Shown here: one piece after another, positions 18,597 through 28,800 of the stretch
Layout: every line of letters begins with the position of its first letter
Numbering within the stretch: position 1 is the first letter of the stretch
Source of the DNA: Bradyrhizobium oligotrophicum S58
Lineage (GTDB): Bacteria > Pseudomonadota > Alphaproteobacteria > Rhizobiales > Xanthobacteraceae
DNA length: 64,000 nucleotides
Reading direction: 5' to 3'
Assembly: GCF_000344805.1 (NCBI RefSeq)
Contig: NC_020453.1
Span: 1,612,001-1,676,000 of the forward strand
Program-made: the position numbers and the translations under genes
Notes under the pieces: generated by a model
What the model was told of the DNA's origin: nothing
The model's database searches: none
The model's input: only the letters and a program-made list of their open reading frames with translations

Positions 18597-20123
18597 ATGG
18601 AAAAGCAGATCGCGCAGATCCGGAACAAGATGATCGGCTTGATTGCGATCATCGCACTGGGCAGCGCCTGGCAGTGGGACTTCATCGCCGAGGGCGTCAT
18701 GGCCCACGTCTACACCACGGGCTCGATCCTCAGCGCCTTCGGCTTCTCGATCGTGATGTCGTTCATCTTCGTCTCGAAGCTGAAGAACGAGGTGATCGCC
18801 TTCAATGCGCTGAAGGAGATGTGGGACGACATCCGCAAGGGACCCGTCGAGCAGGCGGCCGACCCATTGTGGCGTCATTACCGCTGCTCGCGGCCGGGGC
18901 GGGTGTTTCGCCGGCCGCGGCTCCTGGGACATGCCTACGACCTCGTGACCGAGGAGCTCGCGCGCACCAAGAAGATCCGCATCTCCGTCGAGACCATGAA
19001 CACGCTGGTTCACAAGATCAGCCAGACGATCGACGACGAGAAGTCGCTGCTCGGCTACATGTCCGGCCTGCTGGTATTCATGGGCCTGATCGGCACCTTC
19101 ATCGGCCTCTTGCACATGGTCGGATCGATGGGCGGCATCATCGGCACGCTGGCGAGCTCGACCGGCGGCGGGGGAGCCGGCGCGGATGCGTTCCAGCAGC
19201 TGCTGGGGGCGTTGCAGGAGCCGCTCAAGGGCATGGCCTCAGGCTTCGCGGCGTCGCTGTTCGGTCTGTTCAGCTCGTTGATCGTCGGCCTGCTCAACCG
19301 CATGGCCGGTCAGGCTGGCGGCGTCCTGAAGCACGGATTCGAATCCTGGCTCGCCGGCGTCGTGCAGATCGGCGACCAGGAGCGCGAGGAGGCGATGGGG
19401 CGCAAGAAGCCGCTCGACGGCGCCGCCGCTCTCGCGACCAGCAACCTGGTGGTGGACTACGCCAAGGTGAGCTCCGGCTTCGACGACGCCGTCCGCATGT
19501 TGCACGGCCTGCAGACCCGGCAGGACGATCATGCAAGGCTGATGGAGGCGATGATGCAGACCCTGTCACAGGTGAGCGCCGGGCTGGGGGCGTTGACCGA
19601 CAGCGTGACACAAGGTGTCGCTGACGAATTGTCGGTGACGCGAGACATGTTGAGCGATCTCGCCGGGGCGCACAGAGAGCTCGCCAAGCGGCACGCCGCG
19701 AGCTCGGCGCAGCTGGCCTCCGCGATCGAGCAGAATGGCCGGACATCGGAGGAGATGTCCGCGCGGCTGCGCGACGACATCGGCCGCCGCATCGAGAAGG
19801 AAGTGAGAGAGGCCATCGGCCCGGTGGGCCTCTCGGTCGCCGATCAGATGGCCGCGCTCGAGCAGGCGGTGGTGCAGTTCGCGCACAACCGGGCGGCTGC
19901 GCATCGCGCCGCTGACGCGATGGATGATGAACCGCCAGCGCCTCGCACGGACGCCGGGATGGGGCTCTCGGAAGATCTCGGCCGGCTCGATCTCGACGAC
20001 GCACCGGGCGCCTATTCCGACATTCGGAAGGAAGTGGCTTCGGCGCTCGCCGCGTCCACGCATGGTGTGACGTTCGACGGCGGACGACGAACGACGCACG
20101 CTGGAATGGTCGTGAGCCACTGA
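18597..20123 (+). CDS. MotA/TolQ/ExbB-like proton-channel protein (SiiB-like) with long cytosolic tail
   Basis: This is a 508-residue protein. Hydrophobic segments at about 12-30 and 41-61 are followed by a cytosolic loop. A pair at about 152-185 (LLVFMGLIGTFIGLLHMVG) and 212-234 (GMASGFAASLFGLFSSLIVG) is the hallmark of the MotA/TolQ/ExbB channel family. A Gly-rich loop (about 185-198) joins them. The last ~250 residues are hydrophilic and probably coiled coil, longer than in MotA or ExbB. With the upstream MotB-like protein it should form an ion-driven motor-type complex. The parallel is SiiB of SPI-4; no flagellar genes are nearby, so a motility stator is unlikely. Confidence 0.75.
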   Translation: MEKQIAQIRNKMIGLIAIIALGSAWQWDFIAEGVMAHVYTTGSILSAFGFSIVMSFIFVSKLKNEVIAFNALKEMWDDIRKGPVEQAADPLWRHYRCSRPGRVFRRPRLLGHAYDLVTEELARTKKIRISVETMNTLVHKISQTIDDEKSLLGYMSGLLVFMGLIGTFIGLLHMVGSMGGIIGTLASSTGGGGAGADAFQQLLGALQEPLKGMASGFAASLFGLFSSLIVGLLNRMAGQAGGVLKHGFESWLAGVVQIGDQEREEAMGRKKPLDGAAALATSNLVVDYAKVSSGFDDAVRMLHGLQTRQDDHARLMEAMMQTLSQVSAGLGALTDSVTQGVADELSVTRDMLSDLAGAHRELAKRHAASSAQLASAIEQNGRTSEEMSARLRDDIGRRIEKEVREAIGPVGLSVADQMAALEQAVVQFAHNRAAAHRAADAMDDEPPAPRTDAGMGLSEDLGRLDLDDAPGAYSDIRKEVASALAASTHGVTFDGGRRTTHAGMVVSH

Positions 20124-20157
20124 CGCCCGACGGAGAGAGAGAAGCAGGAGCCAATCC

Positions 20158-20565
20158 ATGAGCATTGCGGCCAGCAAACGCGCGATCGCGCTGCCCCGGT
20201 TCTCGCTGCCGAAGCTGAGGCGTAGCAAGGCTCCGGCCTTCTCCAGGCGCCATAGCCGTCACGCCTGCGTTCTCATCGGGACGATGAAGGTCATCGAGAT
20301 CGGCGCGGAGTTCGACGGTGCATTGCTGGAGGTCTCGCGCGGCGGTTGCACATTCCGCCAGGCCAGCATGTTCCTGCTCGACCGCGTGAACGAGGTCGTG
20401 CTCGTCCATACCGAGTTCTTCGAGATCGAGGGCAGGATCCGCGCGGTCCGTCCCGACGGCTATGGCATCCAGTTCTTCGGCGAGATCGAAGAGAGCGTGG
20501 TCGATCGCATCGTCGACGAGTACGGCTTCACCGTCGCCGATTCGTTTCTCGCGAAACGCAACTGA
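20158..20565 (+). CDS. PilZ-domain protein, likely c-di-GMP receptor
   Basis: The 135-residue product is basic at its N-terminus. RRHSR (residues 30-34) fits the RxxxR half and EVSRGG (58-63) the (D/N)xSxxG half of the PilZ c-di-GMP site; the first position of the second motif is Glu instead of Asp/Asn. The rest (GRIRAVRPDGYGIQF) is typical PilZ beta-barrel. It lies 34 bp behind the MotA-like gene and was probably transcribed with it. c-di-GMP often governs surface retention of giant adhesins, so a regulatory role on the channel or exporter is plausible. The Glu substitution could weaken binding. Confidence 0.7.
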   Translation: MSIAASKRAIALPRFSLPKLRRSKAPAFSRRHSRHACVLIGTMKVIEIGAEFDGALLEVSRGGCTFRQASMFLLDRVNEVVLVHTEFFEIEGRIRAVRPDGYGIQFFGEIEESVVDRIVDEYGFTVADSFLAKRN

Positions 20566-20864
20566 CGCGCGATTAGTCCGCTCCCTGCTAAGAACGAGAC
20601 GTGTTTTGCAACTCGCGATAATGGCTCGCGTGCAAACTCGTCTTCGGATATCTAAAAAAATATACGCAGTCGGAAAAATTGCTACCTTGCGTGGTCGAGA
20701 TTTTTAGTCGGCATTAAGGGTAATAGAGCACTAACAGCGGGTGGATGGTGTAACCCGTGTCGTGCAGTAATGAATGCAGCGTCTTATCTTCTGCGATTGA
20801 GTCACGATGCTCGCCTGCGCAGCGCTCGCGACGCCCGCACTCTCTCGATCGTTCGGGTCGCCGA
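20566..20864 (+). promoter_or_regulatory. AT-rich intergenic region upstream of the TolC-family gene
   Basis: About 300 bp without a supported gene. The stretch at roughly 20645-20735 is clearly AT-richer than the surrounding DNA (A/T runs around 20653-20690 and 20700-20735) and is the best place for the promoter of the secretion/giant-protein genes. I cannot assign -35/-10 boxes with confidence. Confidence 0.3.
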
Positions 20865-22556
20865 ATGGATCGCGTGAGCTCATCTCGTGTCGAGACGCGC
20901 AGCCAGTGCGCCCACATCGTGCGGCTTGCAGCGCTCTGCCTTCTGGCGCTCCAGCTCGCGGCCTGCGTGACGACCTCCTCGGTGCCGAACAGTCCGTTCC
21001 TGACGGCGGTGGTCCGCCTCAATCCGCTGGCGCGCCCGCCTGAGTCCGTTGCCAATGCCAACGCCGCGGTGATCGACACGCCGAAGGCGCAGGCGGCCGA
21101 GGTGCAGAGCGGCACACCAAGACCTGCCGTGGCGACCGCCGACGTCGAGACGACCTCCGCTGTCCCAAGCGCGGAGCGCAGGGACGTCTATCCTCAGGTC
21201 GCGAGCGCCTCGCGCAACCTTGCGACGATTGCAGCTCCCGCTGCGCCTGGGATCGCCCGGCCCGGCGTGACCGACGCGGCGAGGCCTGCGTCGAACGGAC
21301 GAGGAATTCTGCTGGGCGAAGCCGTCGGCGCCGCCGTGCTCAGCCATCCGCTGATGGGCGCGCAGGCGGCCAAGGTGAGCGGCTCGCTCGCTGACGTCCG
21401 CGGCGCGGAAGGCTCGCTCAAGCCGCAGCTCCAGGTCTATGCAGGCTCCGGCGGCTCGTATCTCGGATCCTACGTGAACTATCCGCGCCAGTTCAGCGAC
21501 GTCGCCATTCCCGGCAGCTCGCGGTCGGATGCCGGATTCACGCTGCGGCAGCTCATCTACGATTTCGGTGCTGCAAAGGCGGACATCGCGCGGAGCAAGT
21601 CGCTGGTCGATGCCGAGCGTCTGCGTCTGGCGGATCAGGCCGAAGACATCGCGCTTCGGACCGCCAACGCGTATTTCAATCTGCTCGAGCAGAGTGAACT
21701 GGTCGCGCTGATCGACAAGGTGGTGGCTGACGACAACAGCTTTGCCAAGCTGGTGATGCTCAACGAGAAGCAGGGCAACGGCACCGTCGCCGACGTCAAC
21801 CGGATCAAGTCCAAGGTGATCGAGGTGGAGGCCGTGCGCACCGACGTCATGACGGCGCTCCGCACCGCCGAGGACGAGTTCTTCCGGCTCACGAAGCTCG
21901 ACCCGGGTCAGGTTCGCCGGTCGTCCTCGTCGCTCCCCCGCATTCCGTCGTCCTTCGAGCCGGCGCTCGCGGCGGCCAAGCAGTCCAACCCGTCGCTGCT
22001 CGCCTTGAGCGCGAATGGCAGCTCGATCGAGCATCAACTCGCCTCGCAGAAGGCGCAGCAGCTGCCGCGCGTCGACCTGCAGGGCGACGGGCTCGTGAAG
22101 CATTACATCGGCAACCAGGCGGCGAGCCAGGGCGTGGTCGATTCCCGCCTGATGGTGATGGTGTCCTACAAGCTGTTCGACGGCGGCATCATGGCCTCGC
22201 AGGTCGATCGGATCCGCGAAGACAAGAGGGCCAATGACTTCAGAGCGCTGGACGAAAAGGAGAGCATCGAGCTCAACCTGAGGCGGTTGTATCAGTCGCT
22301 GTCGTCCAATCGCATCAAGGAGACCTCGGCCATCCAGGGCATCGCCACGGCGCAGAAGGCCAACACGCTCTATCTCGAGCAGTTCAAGGCCGGCAAGCGC
22401 ACCGTGTTCGAGGTTCTGGACAGCCGCATGGTCGTCTTCACCATGCAGAAGAACGCGGTCAACGGGAAGTATGAGCAGCTTCGCGCTGCCTACGGAATCC
22501 TGCGCAATGTCGGGACTCTGGTGGAGACGGCGGTGCGATCGCCGGCGGGATCATGA
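20865..22556 (+). CDS. TolC-family outer-membrane protein of type I secretion, lipoprotein
   Basis: The frame opens at 20757, but the ATG at 20865 places a lipoprotein signal at the N-terminus (ALCLLALQLAAC, lipid Cys34), so I chose it (563 residues). A low-complexity Ala/Pro/Val-rich region spans about 40-140. The TolC fold follows, with ILLGEAVGAAVLSHPLM as the first helix and the internal duplication marked by LRQLIYDFGAAKADIARSKS and SYKLFDGGIMASQVDRIRED. A late QFKAGKRTVFEVLDS is the TolC equator signature. It forms the outer-membrane exit duct for the HlyD and ABC proteins encoded beyond the giant gene. The call is strong. Confidence 0.88.
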   Translation: MDRVSSSRVETRSQCAHIVRLAALCLLALQLAACVTTSSVPNSPFLTAVVRLNPLARPPESVANANAAVIDTPKAQAAEVQSGTPRPAVATADVETTSAVPSAERRDVYPQVASASRNLATIAAPAAPGIARPGVTDAARPASNGRGILLGEAVGAAVLSHPLMGAQAAKVSGSLADVRGAEGSLKPQLQVYAGSGGSYLGSYVNYPRQFSDVAIPGSSRSDAGFTLRQLIYDFGAAKADIARSKSLVDAERLRLADQAEDIALRTANAYFNLLEQSELVALIDKVVADDNSFAKLVMLNEKQGNGTVADVNRIKSKVIEVEAVRTDVMTALRTAEDEFFRLTKLDPGQVRRSSSSLPRIPSSFEPALAAAKQSNPSLLALSANGSSIEHQLASQKAQQLPRVDLQGDGLVKHYIGNQAASQGVVDSRLMVMVSYKLFDGGIMASQVDRIREDKRANDFRALDEKESIELNLRRLYQSLSSNRIKETSAIQGIATAQKANTLYLEQFKAGKRTVFEVLDSRMVVFTMQKNAVNGKYEQLRAAYGILRNVGTLVETAVRSPAGS

Positions 22557-22812
22557 CGTCAGCCCGCGGTCGTTCTCGCCTTGGTTGTAGAAGCCCGCGT
22601 TGCTCGCCGTGTACGGATTACCGGAAGTCGTGCGCAGGGCGTGCTGCTCGCTTTCGGAAGTGCCGCTTAAACGAGAATTAAACCAGCGAGCGATCAGGTC
22701 TATCTCCGAGTTGTCCACCGTCCGCAGAAGAAGATTACCTTAGTGAAGGAAGCGGATGGTGACGGAATGAGTGACCGCTCTCGCGTCGCCAATTTGCTCG
22801 GGTGTAGTTGCT
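22557..22812 (+). other. 256-bp leader between the TolC-family gene and the giant gene
   Basis: No gene is evident. The frame of the giant protein is open from a GTG at 22771; the ATG at 22813 lacks a strong RBS, so the exact start is not settled. Dips in GC around 22665-22690 and 22730-22745 could hold a promoter. Confidence 0.3.
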
Positions 22813-25800
22813 ATGGACGTTGCTGACACGACAACGAACGGCGCCAAGCCGGCCGCTTCTTCGCAGCCCTCGCATGATGAGAAGGCCGTCGCGCTGGCCC
22901 CGGCGCAGGCCGGCGACCCCATCGTCACGTCGATTCACCGGCCCGCACCGGGTTCGATCAGCGTCGTCGAGGTGCCTCCGGGCGCGCATCTCAAGCTCGA
23001 CTTCGCATCGACCGAGGTCAAGGTCGCCGTGCTCGACGTCGACCTGGTGCTGCTGTTCCCGGACGGCGCCAAGGTCATCCTGCCGGGCTACGCCTTCAGC
23101 CTGGTCGCGCCCGACAGCGCGGACGCCAACTTCTCCGACAAGGTCTTCTCTCCGCAGCAGCTGCTTGCCGCAGTCGACGATCTGCATCTGGTGAACGACG
23201 AGAGCGCGGCGCTGCTCGGCTCGGGATTGAAGCCTGATCCGAGGAATCAGGACCAGGACAAGGATCACAAGGAGGCCAAGCAGACAGCGGAGGAGGCGCC
23301 GCCCGCGCCGCCACCGCAGCCGGCAACCCCACCGGCGAAGCTCACGGGCGTTGCGGATTTCGACAAGCCGCCGGAGCCGCCCGCGGATCGATCGTTCAAG
23401 CGGCCGCCGTCGGACGATGCGATTGCCGCCTCTTCCGGAGCGCCGCCCGCCTCCCGTCATACGGCCGATGCGGTGGCCAATCCGAACACCAGTACGGACA
23501 CCAGCACAGACACCGGCAATGGCAACGGCGACGGCAACGTCAGCGCAGCCCATCTCTCGGTGACGCTATTCGGCGTTTCCGGCGACAAGGTCACGCCGCT
23601 GGCGTCGGGCGGTGTCCAGATTCTCGGCGCTGCCTCCGAGATCCCTGCGACCACCGATCCGACCTTCTCGGTTCAGCAGCAGATGCGGACGCTGACCGGG
23701 ACGGCGCAGAACGACGTCATCTATGCGGCGGATCCCAATCGCATGCCGTCGGGCACGACCGAGCGCCTGATCGACGTGCACGTCACCTTTCCCGATCCCG
23801 GCATCACGGCGAAGACCGCCACCGTCACCAACCTGCCGGCCGGCTATGCGATCGTCAACGGCGTTCAGAAAGGCTCCAACTGGACCGTTCAGCTCGATCC
23901 CCTGGACCCCACCCATCTGCAGCTCGAGCTTCGCTATGTCCTGCCGACATCGGCGACACATGCCGACGCCAACGGCTTTCTGGGCAGCTTCAACCTCAAC
24001 ATCCTGTTCGGCACCACCGACTCGACGGGAGCGACGCGGCTGTATTCCGGCAGCCAGGCCTTCGTCATCCGCGACATCACCAGCGCCGGCGATGTCGAGA
24101 TCGTTTCGGCGGACGGCAAGTCGTCGATCTTCGGGCTGAACGCGACGCCGCCGGGCGCAAATATCGCCGCCGGTGCCGGTGACGATTGGGTCTATGCCGG
24201 CCCCGGTCACGACAATCTGGACGGCGGCACCGGCACCAACACGCTCTCCTACAGATATTCCAACGAAGGCGTGACGGTGGATCTGTCTACCGGCGCGACG
24301 CATGGAGGTTACGCCGAAGGCGACGTCATCAAGAACTTCACCAACATCGAAGGCTCGGCGTCCGCGGACAAGCTGACGGGCACCGCCGGTGACAACATCT
24401 TCTACGGCAGCGGCGGCGGCGACATCATCATCGGCAACGGCGGCAACGACACCGTCGACTACAGCGCGTCGACGACCGGCGTCTCGGTCAATCTGACCAC
24501 CGGCACAGGCTCCGGCGGGCTTGCGAACGGCGACACGCTGATCGGGATCAGCAACCTGATCGGCTCGGCCACGGGCAACAACACGCTGATCGGAAACAGT
24601 GGCGCGAACGTCATCACCGGCGGTGCCGGCGACGATGTCATCGACGGTGCCGGCGGCGCTGACACACTGATCGGTGGTGGCGGCAACGACACGATCAGCT
24701 ACCATGGCTCCGAAATCTCGATCGACGGCGGCACGGGAACGAACACGCTCGTTCTCGCCTCTGCTGTGGCCGTCAATCTCGCCAATGCCGACCAGACCAC
24801 CGGCGATGCGGTCAACGCCAGCAATTTCCAGAATGTCGATGCCTCCGCGCTGAGCACGGGTGTCTCGATCATCGGTTCGGCCGGGGTCAACATCCTCACC
24901 GGCGGCTCGGGTGCTGATACGATCGACGGCGGCGGCGGCGCTGATATCATCCAGGCCGGCGCGGGCGATGATATCGTGATCTATCACGGCACCGAGGCCG
25001 TGCTCGATGGCGGCGCGGACAACAACACGCTGGTGATGCTGGCGCAGGCCAAGGTCAATCTCACCGTCAGCGACCAGACTAGCGGCGATACCACGACGGT
25101 TAGCAATTTCCAGAACGTCGATGCCTCCGCGCTCACATCTTCGCAAGCCGTCTCGATCACCGGATCTTCCGTCGCGAACGTGCTGGTCGGCGGTGCCGGC
25201 AACGACACTATCGACGGGGGCGGCGGCAGCGACACCATCCGGGGCGGCGGCGGTGACGACACCATCGCCTATCACGGTACCGAGAATACGATCGACGGCG
25301 GCAGCGGCAACAACACGTTGTTGATGATGGCCACGGCGATCGTCGAGCTCTACAACGCCGATCAGACCGCCGGCGACGCCGCCAACGTCGCCAATTTCGT
25401 CAATGTCGACGCCTCGCAGCTGAGTAGCAGCGTCAGCATCACCGGCTCGACCGGCGCCAACATCATCAAGGGCGGATCGGGGGACGACGTCATCGACGGC
25501 GATGGCGGCGCTGATACGATCAGCACCGGCGCCGGCAACGACACCGTGGTCTACCACGGCTCTGAAGCCTCGATCGACGGCGGTGCGGGCACCGATACGC
25601 TGGTGCTGGCGGCCTCCGGCGGCATCACCCAGGTGAATTTCGCCGTCGCGGCCGGCGCCGATCAGACCGTCGGCGATGCCATCAACGTGGCGCGGTTCGA
25701 GAATCTCGACGCCAGCGCGCTCGCCTCCGCTCTTACCGTGACCGGTTCGGCGGCGACCAACTCGATCGTCACCGGCAGCGGCAACGACGTCATTGATGGT

Positions 25801-28800
25801 GGCGGTGGCCTGGACGTGATCCAGGGCGGCGCTGGCGACGATACGATCGCCTATCACGGCAGTGAAGCCGGCATCGACGGCGGCACCGGCGCCAACACCA
25901 TCCGCCTCCTGGACGCGACCGATATCAATCTCGGGCATGCCGATCAGTCGATCGGCGATTCCGTTGTTGTCTCGAATTTCCAGAATGTCGACGCGAGCGC
26001 GCTCGGGAGCGGGCAGGGCATCTCGATCGTCGGATCGTCGGGCGCCAACGTCATCACCGGCGGCGCCGGCGCCGACGTGATCAATGGTGCTGGCGGTGCC
26101 GACATTATCAATGCGGGGGCCGGCAACGACTCCGTCTCCTATTGGGGGACGGAAATCTCGCTCGATGGTGGCAGCGGCACCAACACGCTGGTGTTGCGCG
26201 CGGCAGCGGCCGTCAATCTTGCCAATGCCGACCAGACCAGCGGTGACGCCACCAGTGTCGCCAATTTCCAGAATGTCGACGCCTCGGCGCTGACATCCGG
26301 CGCGACGATCACCGGATCGACGGGCGCGAACACGATCATCGGCGGCGCCGGGAACGATACGATCGACGGTGGTGGCGGTGCCGACACCATCAGTGCCGGC
26401 GCCGGCAACGATGTCGTCTATGTTCACGGCAACGAGGTCTCGATCGACGGCGGCGACGGCAACGACACGCTGGTGCTGCCGGCCGCGAGCACGGTCACAT
26501 CGGTCAATTTCGCCGTCGCCGCCGGTCTCGATCAGACCGCGGGCGATACCGCTGTGGTGATGAACTTCGAGAACGTCGACGCTACCGCGATGACGACGGC
26601 GCTGACCGTCACGGGATCGCTGCTCGCCAATACGATTCGGACGGGCTCGGGCAACGACATCATCCATGGCGGCGGGGGTGGCGACGTGATCGATGCCGGC
26701 GCCGGCAACGATGCGGTGGACTACACCGGGACCGAGGTGTCGATCGACGGCGGCGCTGGCAGCAACACGCTGGTCATGCGTGCCTCCGCGGATGTCGATC
26801 TGTCTGCCTCGGACCAGACCACCAACGATTCGACCGTGGTTTCGAATTTCGTCAACATCAATGCGAGCGCAGTCTCGACCGGCGTATCGGTCATGGGCTC
26901 GGTTGCGGCCAACATCATCACCGGCGGCAGCGGCGCGGATACGCTTGATGGCGGCGGCGGTGCAGATACCATCAATGCGGGCGCCGGCAACGACATCGTC
27001 ACGATCCACGGCACCGAGGTTGCGGTCGACGGTGGCGCGGGCTCGGACACGCTGGTGGTCGGCGCGGGCTCGGCCATCTCTGCGGTCGACTTTTCGGTTG
27101 CCGCCGGCGCGGACCAGACCTCCGGTGACGTGGTGCTGGTTGCCAATTTCGAAAATCTCGATGCTGGCGCCCTGACCACGGCGTTGACCGTCACCGGTTC
27201 GAGCGCCGCCAACAGCATCATCACTGGGACCGGCAACGACATCGTCGACGGTCGCGGCGGCGCCGATGTCATTTCGACCGGGGCGGGTGACGACACGGCC
27301 ACTTATTACGGCACCGAAGCGTCGATCGACGCCGGCACCGGCCTGAATACGCTGGTGATGAAGACCGCGACGGATATCAACCTTGGCCACGTCGATCAGA
27401 CCGTCGGCGATGCGGCCACGGTCTCGAACTTCCAGAACGTCGATGCCAGCGCGCTCGGCTCCGCGCAGGGCATCAACATCATCGGCAGCGCCGTTGCGAA
27501 CGTCATTACCGGCGGTGCCGGCAACGATACGATCGATGGCGGCGGCGGCGCCGACATCATCGATGCCGGCGCGGGCGACGACGTCGTGGCCTATCGCGGC
27601 ACCGAAAGCTCGATTGCCGGCGGCGCCGGCAACAACACGCTGCAGCTCAAGGTGGTGACGACGGTCGACCTGGCGAACGCCGACCAGACCAGCGGCGACG
27701 CTGTCAATGTCACGGCTTTCGAGAACATCGATGCCAGCGCGCTGGGCGTGGCGCAGGGTGTCTCGATCCGCGGCGACGCGCAGGCCAACATGATCACCGG
27801 CGGCACGGGCAATGACGTGATCGACGGCCGGGGCGGGGCCGACGTCATCGACGCCGGCAGCGGCAACGACACCGTGCATTATCACGGCGCCGAGGTTCTG
27901 ATCGACGGCGGCTTCGGTTCGAACACGCTGATGATCGACAATCCCGGCGGCATCACCCACGTCGATCTCAGTGTCGCGCCGGGCTCCGACCAGACCACCG
28001 GCGATGCCGTCGACGTCGCGGACTTCCAGAACATCGACGCGTCGATCCTGGCCACGGCCCTGGTCGTCACGGGATCGTCCTCCGCCAACGCGATCACGAC
28101 CGGCTCCGGAAACGACACGATCGACGGCAGCGGCGGCGCCGACACCATCAGGTCGGGCGCCGGCAACGACACCGTCACGTATTACGGCACCGAAGTCTCG
28201 ATCGATGGCGGCACCGGGAGCAACACTCTGGTGCTGCGCGCGGCCGCGACCGTCGACCTCGGCGCCGCGGATCAGACCACGGGCGATTCCGTCGTCGTCG
28301 CCAACTTCAACAATGTCGATGCGTCCGCGCTCGCCGTCGGAGCAGTCATCACCGGTTCGTCGGCCGCCAACACCATCACCGGCGGCGCTGGCAATGATAC
28401 GATTGACGGCGGCGGCGGCGCCGACGTCATCAACGCTGGCGGAGGTGACGACACCGTCGTGGTTCGCGGGGCCGAGGCATCGATCGACGGCGGCACCGGC
28501 TCCGATACGCTGGTGCTTGGTGCCTCGAGCACGGTCACGGCGGTCAACTTCTCGGTGGCGCCGGGGAGCGACCAGACCACCGGCGATGCCGTCAACATCG
28601 TCAATTTCGAGAACCTGAACGCCGGCGCGATGAGCACTGCGCTGAACGTCACGGGCTCCTCGGGCGCCAACGTGATCGCGACGGGCGCCGCCAACGACAC
28701 GATTCACGGCGGTGGCGGTGCCGACATCATCAGCGCGGGCGGCGGCAACGACGCGGTTGACTACTGGGGCAGCGAGGTCTCGATCGACGGCGGCACCGGG

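Noticed and set aside
17853..20123. Flagellar stator genes motAB
   Set aside because: No flagellar gene is nearby, the MotB-like periplasmic part is not a good peptidoglycan-binding domain by eye, and both genes sit in a secretion locus.
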